Below, one piece after another: positions 12,101-22,397 of a DNA stretch of 64,000 nucleotides. Every line of letters begins with the position of its first letter. Position 1 is the first letter of the stretch. The position numbers were made by a program, and so were the translations under genes. The notes under the pieces were generated by a model. The model made no database searches. It was not told the DNA's origin and saw only the letters and a program-made list of their open reading frames with translations. The stretch spans positions 434,001 to 498,000 of the forward strand of contig JANFOG010000001.1 in the NCBI GenBank assembly GCA_024336345.1. The letters are read 5' to 3'. Source of the stretch: Mariannaea sp. PMI_226 (taxonomy: Eukaryota > Ascomycota > Sordariomycetes > Hypocreales > Nectriaceae).

Positions 12101-12958
12101 CAGTGCTGACAGCAATAGACTTGGCAATGGGGATATTGATCTCCTCGAGAGCCTTTGCGAACAAGTCGCGATCCTCAGAGAGCTCCAGAGTCCTGACACT
12201 GGTACCAAGGACCTTCACGCCGTACTTTTCAAAAAGGCCGAGTCGCTGCATCTCAACACCAAGGTTCAGGGCGGTCTGACCACCGAAGGACAGGAAAATT
12301 CCATCTGGCTTCTCCTTCTCGATAACATAGGTCACATACTCGGGAGTGACAGGGAGATAGTAGACCTCATCAGCAAGACTGTGGTTGGTCTGGATGGTAG
12401 CGATATTGGGGTTAATCAAAACGGAGGCAACGCCAGCCTCCTTGAGGGCCTTAAGAGCCTGAGATCCTGTTGAGAGAGAGCCCAATGTTAGTTAAGAGCT
12501 ATCACTAGGCAATTGGGTTGAATGTGAGTCACGAGACCTCTGCTGAGGAGCAGGTCGCCGCCAAGGTGATTCACAAGCATCGCTTAAGAAGAGGAGGGGA
12601 GGTACACACCCGAGTAATCAAACTCGCCAGCCTGACCAATGGCCAGACCACCGCTACCAATGACAAGGACCTTCTTGACATCGACAGACTGTTGAGGCTT
12701 AATCACCCCGCTATCGATGTAGGCCTTGGGGTTTGGGGCGGAGTCAGCTGCAGAGCTGTAGGCACGGGCAATTGAGATGGTTCCCAAGCGTTTTGACACG
12801 GCAGGCTTGACGGTAGCGAAGGAGAAGCGGCCACGGGTGGACAGCGAGGCCGAGGAGAACGATCGAACGGGCAGAACTCGAGGAACACGGCGTCCATGTC
12901 GGAGCAAAGCCGGAGCTCGGCCAGCGAGTGTGGCAGCCATAGTGATGTTGGCAGGCAT
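9179..12958 (-). CDS. CPA2: Arginine-specific carbamoyl-phosphate synthase, large subunit
   Basis: This subunit makes carbamoyl phosphate from ammonia (delivered by the small glutaminase subunit), bicarbonate and two ATP for arginine synthesis. In filamentous fungi the enzyme is mitochondrial. Minus-strand exons 12958-12610, 12466-10785, 10729-9353 and 9286-9179 give 1171 aa, close to other filamentous ascomycete enzymes. Residues 1 to about 70 are rich in Arg, Ser and Ala without acidic residues, a good matrix-targeting sequence. Two homologous synthetase halves follow: the first opens with [20 protein letters not shown], the second with [18 protein letters not shown]-grasp motifs include [11 protein letters not shown] and [11 protein letters not shown]. 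The absence of fused dihydroorotase or transcarbamylase domains, plus the targeting signal, excludes the pyrimidine enzyme. Possible Gcn4/CpcA sites are listed separately. Confidence 0.97.
10731..10747 (+). repeat. Telomere-like TTAGGG repeat inside CPA2 intron 2
   Basis: Two and two-thirds units of TTAGGG lie at 10732-10747. On the gene strand this reads CTAACCCTAACCCTAAAG and forms the 3' end of the 55-nt second intron (10730-10784). The telomere-like units therefore supply the CTAAC branch-site candidates and abut the AAG acceptor. Confidence 0.8.
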
Positions 12959-15900
12959 TGCGGCAATGTTAATTGCAGGCAGATCAATGCGATAATTGCA
13001 CCGTCCCGCTGGCAGGCTCGCCCTTCAAAGACTCGATTGAGGCGTCTAGGTCGTGGTGTGAAGGGGATGAGAGCGGGTGACTCTTTAGAAATCTGGTGGA
13101 GAAGAAGAGAGGCAGAGAGTCTTGATAAATGAAAAAAAGCGGTACAATGCTTCAGAGAGTGCGGTGCGGGCGATAAGATAAGGTCGGGGAAATTTTCTGG
13201 CTTTTGTGACGGTGTGCAGGATCGAGGTACCTCCTGTGCAAAATTTGTATAATAAAGTACTTGGACGGTACCTGCAAGCTTGTTGGTGACTTGCTTGGTG
13301 TATTTGTTGAACCGCTGCTATGATGTTATTCTCCCCCCACACAATCATTTTTTTATGGTCCTCTCCTTAATTAATTCTAACTTAGACCCAGGTCTGTAGC
13401 GCATCTCTCCGACACAGCTCCGGTCCAAGTCCGATTTGGATTAAAAAAAAAAAAAAGGGAAAAGGACGAAGGAGTCAAGGTAAATTTTTCGGTGAGAATA
13501 AACACACACATTGCTTCTTAGTTACTGGAAGTACTCTGTCTGTCTTTTCAGTTGTCCTAATGCATTGATTGAATGACGATCAATAAAGGCACATTGAATA
13601 TCCAACCAAACCTTAGGCAAGGCATAAAGGGGAGCTCTCTACATAAGGTACCTATAGGCCGGACTTGGAACACGCACTCTGGGTACACTTGGATATATTT
13701 CTGAGGTGTATTGCCTTTCAACAAGGTGCAGCTCCATTCTGCTTCTCACCCTGGTTATGAATCACTGCAGAAAAATTGACTTGCAAAAGCAAAATTATCC
13801 ACGCGCAGAAATTGATCCCACACCGGGTTGGTGACTAACTTGGATGCAAATATATCACTCCCTCCCGTAAACGGACCCTCGCAGACTCATCGCAGTGACT
13901 CTTTTTTTTTTTCAACCTTGCACACAAGTAGCTCAAAGCTCCTACTTCGGCAGACAGGGGAATCCCCCAGCCTCCACATCCGTGACCCAGCAAGGCAAGC
14001 TGCATAGTATGGAGCGGAATAATCGGGATCTCGAAATACCTAATTGGAACAAAGCACCGGTCAGTTATTAGTACAAGAAATGGGAGGCTTAAGATCCTAG
14101 CGGCGCCAATTGGTGGGCAGGGAACCACAAGTTCGCAGCCTGACCCGCCCAATCCCCCCCAAATATCGATGAAGGATGGGTCAGGTTGGAGGGAGAGATC
14201 GACCATGCCGTTATCGCCCGTTTACCAAGCCCTCGCCCAGTCAAGCACTGTGATGTGATACCTTATTTGGCTTACCTACCCAGGTGCCAGGGTACATACA
14301 GACCGCACAGTAGACGTCTAGCCATTTAAAGTTATACCCTTGGCCACCTAGGCTGATGCACCGCATATGTGTCCAGTATGAATCCACGATTTGTTCCCTA
14401 TTGTTGATACTCGCTCATAGTTCTCCTTGACTTTGTCTTCTGGGCTACTAGCAGAGTAACAGAAGTAACGAGATGATGTACTGATGTGCACGCACCACCA
14501 GATCCATCTCGCCTTGTCGGCAAAAATAGCTGACCTAGCGGATACCCTGGATACCGACTTAGGAGGGAATGAGCCAGAGAGAGAGGGCCGAAAAAAAAAG
14601 GTGATAAAATGACTAACTACCTAGTTTATACACGACCAATTCCGATTTGCAGTGTGCCTTATCTTCGAAATGTACACAAGTTCCGCATAATATACTGCTA
14701 TATGGCGGAAGAAACTCGAGGCCATCAGTGGGCGGATAAGATATAACTTCTCTAGGGTAGGTTTGGTAGGTAAAGGGACACCCCCAAGATTTATTCTACT
14801 ATTCCAAACAAAAAAAAATTTAATTCAAAGGGCAGATACTACGTCTGGTGTTCGAATTCTTTTATACTTTCTCTTTTATTTATTTTTATTCCTAATTATT
14901 CTTTTTGTGGCCGTAAGCTTGTGCAGAATTATTCGATGCCGGAATTAACTTATGATCTGAAGCAGAAATCAAAAGCTTAGACTAGTGTTTCCTATTCCTT
15001 ACATCATAATTTTCCAAAAAATTTTGGCATTTTCATTTTAGAGACGTAATTGAGCTTCCCGAAGTAATTGTACTCCCAATCAATGGTGCTCATTTCTAGG
15101 TCGTTACTGTGAGTGGGTGCACTAGGCACTAATGTAAGTAGAACCTCACGACCTACTCGCTGACATGGAGAGAGCATTGCTGCTTCAGTTATTCTGCGAC
15201 CAAATCTGTTGCATGATAGCTCATGCAAATCTTCCCTCATTAGGCGGTATGAAGTGGTCCCGGTAACTGATGTGATCCGAAGAATATTCCGTTCCGTCTT
15301 GACTTAGATTTGAAAGGCACTCAGGGAATGGTCGAGATTGGTTGTTGCGGTTGTCACCTTACGTTCAATTAAATTGGTATCACGTTCCAGTCTACATACT
15401 GCAGTATCACTTCCTTACTCGATTGCCGGCTATGCAAGAAGGACCTGCAGATCAGCTCATTTGCGTATCCGAGTCCGCTATGGAGGAACCCTTCTCCTGA
15501 CGATCGATCGCGTCCTGGGATGGGGGCAAGATATCGTCAACAATGGGAAGCCGAAAGGCCATGCGTCGATTTGCTAATTTGGCTATGGAATGTCGAGCGG
15601 AAACTTCCACTTTATCGGGGGTTGCTACTTGATATACTTCTCTCTCTACGCCCTCAGAAACAACGCGAGACATTGCCCGATCGGCATTTGCATTCCACCT
15701 TCTGGCGCGTGTATTATTGACTGCCCTAGAAACTCATTGCATCATTTGCTGGTGCAGGGCAATTCCAGGGACCTGATCTACCACTGCGTTTTGAGGCAGC
15801 ACGCATGATCAATCCGTCGCTCCCATAAACCACATTCCTTTGGCATTTGTATGGTACAGCGTCGCCCCATCATGTGTCGCAGGGCTTACATGATAACATC

Positions 15901-16223
15901 GTGTGTATATTCATCGCGAGGGATGCGCCGAGAACACACCGAGACAATTGCTTCTGTGGACTGGATTGAGAATGAGTTCGGGACTGAGTATCATGGGATA
16001 CGATTGGGACTCTATCTCCAAGTATAACAAGTATAAGAGAAAGGATATGAAGCGGCCTCCAAGCTATACTCGTCCACATCTCTCTCACCTCTCTCATCCA
16101 CCCTCATCCCTGTCTTGAAGTGTTGTGCAAAATCCAATCATTTGCTGCATTCTCATCCGCCGACTTCAAACGACAGAGACACACACACATACCTGACTAC
16201 TTCGCTACACGCTTGCCGCCATC
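12959..16223. other. Long intergenic region (3.3 kb), no gene supported
   Basis: No frame has recognisable homology, and the longest open stretches are short and of skewed composition. The first few hundred bases are the CPA2 promoter. The region is AT-rich in places (14,800-15,060) and has TACCTA/GGTACC motifs (13,640-13,660; 14,265-14,310). The last 200 bp before 16,224 look like a strong promoter: TATA-like GTATAAGAG near 16,030, then a CT-rich tract (16,060-16,110) and a good start context. Confidence 0.5.
13078..13083 (-). promoter_or_regulatory. Possible Gcn4/CpcA site upstream of CPA2
   Basis: The hexamer TGACTC (GAGTCA on the gene's strand) lies about 120 bp upstream of the CPA2 start codon. 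It is the core of the site bound by the amino-acid starvation regulator Gcn4 (CPC1/CpcA in filamentous fungi), which commonly controls arginine genes. A full TGAGTCA occurs at 12525-12531 inside intron 1. Short motifs occur by chance, so this is suggestive only. Confidence 0.4.
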
Positions 16224-17993
16224 ATGAAGCCTGTCGCTCTCGCCCTGACCGTGCTGTTGAGCAGCACCATGGCTGCTCCCACTGATAGCACCTACGCTGC
16301 TTTGGCTGCTCGTGAAGAGTCCGGTATCTTCGACAAGCTGATGAATGGAGCCCTTGGCGGAAATGGTCGACAGCGACGGACCGATGCCCAGATGGCTGCC
16401 CAGGACATGCACAGCGCCAAGTCTGCAAAGGGCACCAAGACGGAGAAGGCCAAACAAGGCGTCAAAGCAGAGACATCTAAGCAAGGCGCAAAGGCAGTGC
16501 AAACAAAGCAGGGCGCCGAGGCCGCCTTTGGTATCTCCGAATTTGTTGACTTCCTCCGGCAGGAGCAGAATAAGGCGGGCACCACTAAGCGAGATATGGC
16601 TGCGGGTAGCATGGAATCTATGATGGCCAAGAAGGCCGCCATAGTACAAAAGGCTCTCGACAGTATGTCTGCAGAGCAGACCAAGCAGATGCACCAGGCT
16701 TTGGCAAATCACCATATCAAGGGTGCCAAACAGATGCACAAGGCCTTCCAGAGCATGACCTCTACTCAAACCCGTCAGATGAAGCAAGCCATATCTTCTG
16801 CAACTGCACCTATCGCCGAGCTTGCAGCCAATCTTGCTGAACCCGTTCCTCTTGTAGGACTTGATGTAGCCTCTCTTTTGAGAAATCTGTTCCAGTTGAA
16901 CGAAGGTCGAAAGAGGGATGTCTCCGAACGTGACATGGCCGATATGGCTATGGAGGCTGAGATGGCTATGCAGTCCGCCGGAATTGGTGCGTTGGTCGGT
17001 GACGTTTTGTACCAGGTCGCGCTGGCCTTTGAGGGCATCAACCTGAAGCGCGACGAGTCTAGCATGGCCATGAACTCACTGGGTGATTTCCACATTGCCG
17101 AGCTGGTAAAAAACATTCTCAACGATCTTGGTGACTTCTTCACGCAGCTGCCGGTCAAGAAGCGTGATTTGGCCACGAACTCCATGACTTCTATGAGCTC
17201 CAAGCAGTCTATGCAGCTGAACAAGGCCCTGCAGGGCATGAGCAGCGAGCAGGCCGTACAGCTAAACCAGGCCATGGCAAACATGCAAGCTACTGGCCCC
17301 CTTGGCGTGACTTTGGGCGGTCTTCTCCAAAAGTTTCCCGTTATCGGCGATGTGCTTCGACAGGCAACCCAGGCTATGCCCCTCAAGTCTCGAGACATGG
17401 CTGACCAGGCCTTGACAGCCGAGCAGGGCATGGAGCTTGGCAGAGCCATCATGTCGATGAGTGCCGAGCAGTCCGACATGCTCATGCAAGCACTGGAGGC
17501 TGTGCAAGCTACCGGCCCCCTGGGTAAGCAGATTGCCAATCAGGTTGTTCGCCTTCCTGTTGTTGGTGCTATGTTCAAGGGTGGCCATGCCATGAAGCGT
17601 GCCGAAGCCATGACAGCAGATACAAGTGCCGACCTTCTTGGCTCAGTCCTCGGGCTCGTGCAGATGATTCTCGGTCTCCTGGGTGGTCTCCTGGGTGGTC
17701 TCACCGGCGGCGGTAAGGGCAAGGGTGGAGGTTCTCTTCCTGACCTTGGCGGACTCCTTGGCGGCAAGGGCAAAGGCGGCTCGCTTCCCGACATAGGTGC
17801 CCTCCTCGGTGGTGGTAAGGGTGGTGCTTTGCCTGATCTCGGTGGCCTTCTTGGTGGTAAGGGTGGCGCTTTGCCTGATCTCGGTGGCCTTCTTGGTGGT
17901 GGTGGTAAGGGTGGTGCTTTGCCTGATCTCGGTGGCGTTCTCGGAGGTGTCACAGGTGGAGGTAAGGGCGGTGACAAGCCGAAGATTATTTGA
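16224..17993 (+). CDS. Secreted repeat protein with Lys-Arg spaced modules and Gly-rich tail
   Basis: This is a single uninterrupted frame of 589 aa. Residues 1-18 form a classical signal peptide (MKPVALALTVLLSSTMAAP). Downstream, candidate Kex2 sites recur: RR 51-52, KR 122-123, KR 230-231, KR 275-276, KKR 312-314 and KR 458-459, with a degenerate SR at 389-390. Most are followed by Asp (KRDMA, KRDVS, KRDES, KRDLA, SRDMA). Between them are Met/Gln/Ala-rich segments repeating MSxEQxxQMxQAL and a hydrophobic block resembling PLVG..LLxNLF. From about residue 480 the tail is Gly/Leu/Lys-rich with five LPDLGGLLGG-type repeats. There are no cysteines. The layout is that of a kexin-processed repeat protein (repellent- or peptide-precursor-like) with a possible wall or surface role. 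I do not recognise a named family, and the function is unknown. Confidence 0.85.
   Translation: MKPVALALTVLLSSTMAAPTDSTYAALAAREESGIFDKLMNGALGGNGRQRRTDAQMAAQDMHSAKSAKGTKTEKAKQGVKAETSKQGAKAVQTKQGAEAAFGISEFVDFLRQEQNKAGTTKRDMAAGSMESMMAKKAAIVQKALDSMSAEQTKQMHQALANHHIKGAKQMHKAFQSMTSTQTRQMKQAISSATAPIAELAANLAEPVPLVGLDVASLLRNLFQLNEGRKRDVSERDMADMAMEAEMAMQSAGIGALVGDVLYQVALAFEGINLKRDESSMAMNSLGDFHIAELVKNILNDLGDFFTQLPVKKRDLATNSMTSMSSKQSMQLNKALQGMSSEQAVQLNQAMANMQATGPLGVTLGGLLQKFPVIGDVLRQATQAMPLKSRDMADQALTAEQGMELGRAIMSMSAEQSDMLMQALEAVQATGPLGKQIANQVVRLPVVGAMFKGGHAMKRAEAMTADTSADLLGSVLGLVQMILGLLGGLLGGLTGGGKGKGGGSLPDLGGLLGGKGKGGSLPDIGALLGGGKGGALPDLGGLLGGKGGALPDLGGLLGGGGKGGALPDLGGVLGGVTGGGKGGDKPKII
17736..17960 (+). 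repeat. Tandem repeats encoding LPDLGGLLGG units
   Basis: Five copies of a unit of about 42-48 bp encode Gly-Gly-x-Leu-Pro-Asp-Leu-Gly-Gly-Leu-Leu-Gly-Gly-Lys. The last three (about 17,820-17,945) are nearly identical at the DNA level, suggesting recent expansion. Units differ in the number of GGT codons, so length variation between strains is likely. Confidence 0.85.
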
Positions 17994-18780
17994 GAGGTCA
18001 TCTAGACATCTTCATGAGCCGACACCGGCTCGATGGAAGCACAGCCTAAATCGAGGGCGACCCGGTACGGACATGATAACAAAAGGGTCGTACTCCAAGT
18101 TTGGGGACTATTGTCATGTATTACTGACACCTAACCCAAAACATTCGCTTTATCTATTTCATTTGTCATCTTAGGGAACCGTAATTTTCTAGTTTTAGTT
18201 CAGATTCATAATCATATGGAATATCAATATGGCATTTTTTAGAAGTATTTTCCCTGTCCCTGTCCCTGTCCCCAGTTACTATCGTTTCCCTCTCACGGAT
18301 AAGTCCATCAGGGGCAGTGAGTATATGATGCGCCAAAACGCCATTGGTCGTGGTTGGCGAGTGATATTGAACTACATTAGGAGATGGAGGAAATTGACCA
18401 AAGATAAGACAAACAGGTCTGGAGGAGAATTATGTCAAATAGAAAGCTGGTTCTAATAATGAAAATCAATTTTATTGTATTATTATAAAGGACTTATTAA
18501 TACCTAAAAGATATTGAAAGATATTTAAGCCACAGCTTGTAGCATTTGCAAATGATTTGTGGCTTATGCCAGCGACCAACCAATTATCGCAGTGAAAATC
18601 AACTACGACTTCCTAATATAGCTATTGGATAAGTATATCTACCAATCCAATAAGATAGTATTTAAGACAAGCCTTTCACAACCTCTTTATTGGAGCCTAC
18701 CAATTGGTAGTAATTGCACTTGACGATTGCACTCAACAATTGCACTCGACGGACGATCTTTATCAACTGCTTTTTGTCGC
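17994..18780. other. AT-rich intergenic region with short repeat
   Basis: This holds the 3' UTR of the repeat protein followed by AT-rich sequence (18,180-18,240; 18,450-18,720). A TCCCTG tandem repeat (three units) lies at 18,251-18,270. No coding frame is convincing. It marks the transition into the accessory island. Confidence 0.5.
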
Positions 18781-18782
18781 AT

Positions 18783-18893
18783 TATCCCAATCGCCAAATC
18801 TTATGCGTATAAAGCCCGCGTGTTTGCACAGGTGTTGCCAGCTTTATCATCCACTCTGACATATCCCAGCCGCCAAACCTTGTGTGTGTATGT
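18783..18893. repeat. Duplicated 29-nt segment, inverted relative to the paralogous gene
   Basis: Two copies of a 29-nt sequence (TATCCCAATCGCCAAATC... at about 18,785 and TATCCCAGCCGCCAAACC... at about 18,864) differ only by transitions. Their reverse complements match the stretch at 24,413-24,445 in the large paralogue that encodes GLYTHKIWR. So a piece of the paralogue family is present here twice and in the opposite orientation to the adjacent truncated copy, which indicates rearrangement. Confidence 0.65.
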
Positions 18894-19367
18894 CGTTGGA
18901 CGACAACTCGAAGTCTCACTGTTGTTTTGCTATACAGCACATCAGAAGGGGCGATACCACAGATGGTACTACACACGCTGCAGAAAGTACCCAAGATGGC
19001 TCCAGTTGTTGGACAGATCTAAGACGACAGTGTAATCGAAAGTTTACACTCTATCCGGTTCTGACTCGTGCTTGCGGGACCTGGCCAGGCACATCGAAAA
19101 TATCCCTTGCGGGAAAGAAACGATTGGGCCTATTGTCTGAAGATTGGGGTCCCAGTCCACAAATACGAAAGGTATTTGTAGGATTAAGCCCATTGCTGGA
19201 TTCAGTGTTCATGGCTGCACCAAAGTCTGGGGCTGCCGTTGATGACATTACGACATACACATTAAACACAGAACCAAGGTGCCTTCGGGCAGGAAAAACC
19301 ATCCTGCTACACGAATATCTCACTGTTCCTGGAAACACTCAAGCGTTGGGTAAGCTAATGCTGGGTG
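18884..19367 (+). pseudogene. Truncated copy 1 of the unknown paralogue family
   Basis: The plus-strand frame resembles residues about 255-375 of the large gene at 23,763-26,825. Shared blocks include TLYPVLTRAC, KVFVGLSP, DDITTYTLNTEP, AGKTILLHEYLTVPGN and ALGKLMLG. The match stops abruptly at about 19,367, just after ALGKLMLG, where the full-length copies continue. No plausible start codon precedes it, and the upstream segment is inverted. The frame stays open to 19,927, but that part is antisense to the SNF2 remnant and is probably not coding. I read it as a gene fragment, not a functional gene. Confidence 0.75.
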
Positions 19368-22300
19368 TTTTCCACTCCATCACGCACTGCCTTTCAATAT
19401 TGTCGATCATCGTGGTGCGAATTTCGTCCCTTGAGGAGTCGCCAGGTGACACTCTTTGTCTACCCGATACGGATCAGGCGATTGATGATTTACAGCATGT
19501 TTTTGCATTCAAATGCCCGCAGTCGAAGACGCCATTAGAGCAACAATGGTGCATACTGACACCAATTGCCTTAATATTGATATTGGCCATGAAGATATGG
19601 AGATTAGAGGTGGAATCATTCCATTACGCGACAATGCGATTTCTCTCAGCGGCCTTGTCCGAAGATCGTACAGTCCCGATGTTGAAGCCAGCAATGACGA
19701 ACATGGTAACAAGGGTCTCGAGCTTGAAGATAGAAGTAGGTGAGGCCGTCGAGTGTATCGGACTGTATAAGTTTCTCAACATGGGCGACACCTATAACGG
19801 GGCCTTTCCTGTGCCCAGCTGCTTCGAGGTGAGCAGCCTGGGCAGTCGTGATTGCACCATCATCTCGAAGTTGACGAAGGAGCTTCATAATGTCGTTCTT
19901 GTTGCCTCGGAAGTCGGATGTTGGTAAGAAAAGGCGTATGTTTCTAGGGTCGAAGGTTGTAAGAATTCCCTGACAGTGAATCCCGAAGTTTAGTTGGCGA
20001 TTACTGTCTGTTTGATTTGGCGCTTTTTGGGCTGTAAAATCCGGTATATCTCCAATCACTGATGAGGTAAACAGCGCCTTTGTGAGTTTGTGCCCATATT
20101 GTCGCATCAGGATATGGTCTCCATTGATGAGGGAGAAATCTAACTCCTCAAACCGGATCACGGATGGTGGGAGATTCTCAGCTTGATAACAGATCTTTCC
20201 ATCTGGAAGGACGATCTTGGATGTCATGGTTCTTCGGATCTGCTTACTACGAAAGATTGGATGAATAACTAAATGGCTGAAAGCGCTCTCTAGCGAAAAT
20301 TGTTGGCGTGTGGTCGTGTACAGTTGGGGGTGTAAAATCCAGAGCCGGATGGCATATTTGTCGTAGATGAATTTTACCTTCTCCAAGCCGGGTTCGAGCT
20401 GGTCGCCAGAAAAAATGGCAGCTGTTTCATCGCCCTCCTCGGTTCTCAGTCCCAGGTGAGGATCATATGAATCCGAATAGAGACCTAGAAGGTAGCCTAA
20501 CTCTATAGTTTGAGGATTCTAGTCGATCTCATATGATTTCTACATGAGGGAGAGCGGCGATACAAGGTCTCTGGTGGAACCTGAGAGGGGGGTTCCGGTG
20601 ACCCAAAGAAGACTGTGATAGTGTAAGATCCGGAGCATCTGGTTGTAAACACCGTCCGCTTTCTTTGCGTTCTGGGCCTCATCTGCAACAACAAATTCAA
20701 ACTTGAATTTTGTTACGTTGGGAATCTTGGCACGATACGTGATAAGATTCCCGTCAGCGGGTTCAGAGGAGGATGGGGACAATATAATAATATCATCCAG
20801 GTTTACTTGACCATCACGGAACCGACGGATCTTCTTTTTCTTGGGCTTTTCAGAATCAGGTTCAGGTCCTTCCCCGGGGCTAGACGGGTCTTGTGGAATG
20901 GAGTCTCTGACGCCCCGAGGACCTTTCCCCGGCTTCCACAAAAGCTTTTGCTCAATTTTGGAGATAGTCCTGATTGACCATGTAGGATACGTGCTGAAGA
21001 TGATGGTCCTCCCGGTCTGCAGTGATAGAGTTAGTTAGCTAAGGGCTCCTCAAATGATGTGCATATCATCGGGACTTACAGAGGGGCGATCGGAAGACTT
21101 TGCCAGTCTACAAAGAAACGTGCCAAGCTTACTAGACGGAATAACGCGGGCTTTTTTGTCAGGGAACGAGGACTGGGAGCCATAATAAACATAGAGGTTG
21201 AGATCCGGAAAGTTGTCCCTAGCCTCCTTATAAGTCTGAAAGACGGAGTTCACTGGTGTCAGGATAAGGGAGGGCCGGAACACAGCTTTGTCGCCTTTGG
21301 TCTCCTTAACTCGACTCATTGTGACGATCGTGCCAAGAAATGTCTTGGTTTTCCCCGTGCCTATCTCGTTGGATGAGAATAAGTGCCTTTTGAGAGAAAT
21401 GGCACGGCCGAGGATATCAACGGTGTCTGTAAGTTTCGTCAGTTGGGACAAGAATTTCAAGGTTTTAAAACAGATTTGGGTGGCTTAAATGGGAGAGAGG
21501 AGTCAAAATAGATGTGCTTGAGAAGGCTGCTTTCGCGAACATGCCTAAAACGAGTGACTTAAAGACTTACCTACAATTTGATGAGTCTTGCAAGCTTGCA
21601 TGCGGTCGCTATCGTAGAGTTTGGCTTCTGGAAACGGAGTAAGGCCATAGTGCTTGTAGATTTTGCCTAAAACTCCTTGGTCGGGAGGTTGTAGCGGTGA
21701 AATGAGCTGCTCAAGCCGCGATGAATTTCTTGAACATTCCATTCGGCATGAACCAAGATCAAGATAACAGCGGTTGAATGGATTGTATCCCCTTTGTCAT
21801 TCGTAGGGTAGGCATGGCGGTCAAGGACTGGGATAAAGACTGGGGAATCTAGTCCCTTTGCCATCTTATGTACAAATTGGCGGAGGTCGCTATCGTTCAC
21901 ATACTGCTTGACAAGTTCTACCGAATTCGGGAGAGGCATATTATCGAAATTGCAGCTGGAATGTGCCACATTGGACCACATGTGAGTGACGGCAGTCCTA
22001 ATATTGTTGAAGTTTTGACTTGCTCATTGCTCACAGCTGTAGGAACTTCGGCAGGAAAGCCCTGATCACGATCCAAACCGCGCTTTGCATCTAACAGTGT
22101 AAAGCATCAAATATGAAATGTGTCGCCGAACCGATTATGTTAGAAACTATGTCAGTTGCTTTGTCAGCTCTAAAGCTAAGATCAAAGCAAGCAACCTAGG
22201 TTGAAAACTGAGAAAGGGCAATTTACCGACGATATCACAAAATGGAGCGAGATGATAGGCAGATGGAAGTTGTTGTACAGAGCCAAGGCTCCAGCCTGAT

Positions 22301-22397
22301 TCATTAACGAAGACCACTTGTGCTGAATGAGGATCCCAACTGGGTACCGGAATTTCTGCCAATTAATTTGGTCTGTTTTTTGTCGCTCAAAACTCAT
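19368..22397 (-). pseudogene. Decayed SNF2-type helicase/ATPase gene
   Basis: On the minus strand the SNF2 motifs appear in order. An N-terminal region begins at 22,397. Walker A (EIGTGKTKTF) lies near 21,370, the DEAH-equivalent DEAQ in VVADEAQNAKK near 20,690, and motif III WVTGTPLSG near 20,590. In the C-terminal lobe come AGFNIGTV, NINIKAIGVSMHHC and the motif VI-like INRLIRIG ending near 19,450. One frame from 20,941 to about 19,735 is colinear but carries two TAG stops (in SLM*KSYEID*NPQT). The C-terminal lobe needs frameshifts and has further TAA/TAG at expected Gln codons (ML*II, IRIG*TK). An intron probably lies between about 21,565 and 21,425. Such SNF2 genes form expanded families in many filamentous ascomycetes. 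The stops argue for a pseudogene; exact exon limits are uncertain. Confidence 0.75.

Noticed and set aside
11460..12473. 337-codon open frame on the plus strand
   Set aside because: It is antisense to the strongly conserved first synthetase half of CPA2; long antisense frames are expected from its codon bias.
15004..15240. 78-codon minus-strand frame in the long gap
   Set aside because: No motif, no homologous pattern and no plausible flanking exons.
19368..19927. Continuation of the plus-strand frame after the copy 1 fragment
   Set aside because: The sequence is explained on the opposite strand by SNF2 C-terminal motifs, and similarity to copies 2 and 3 stops at 19,367.
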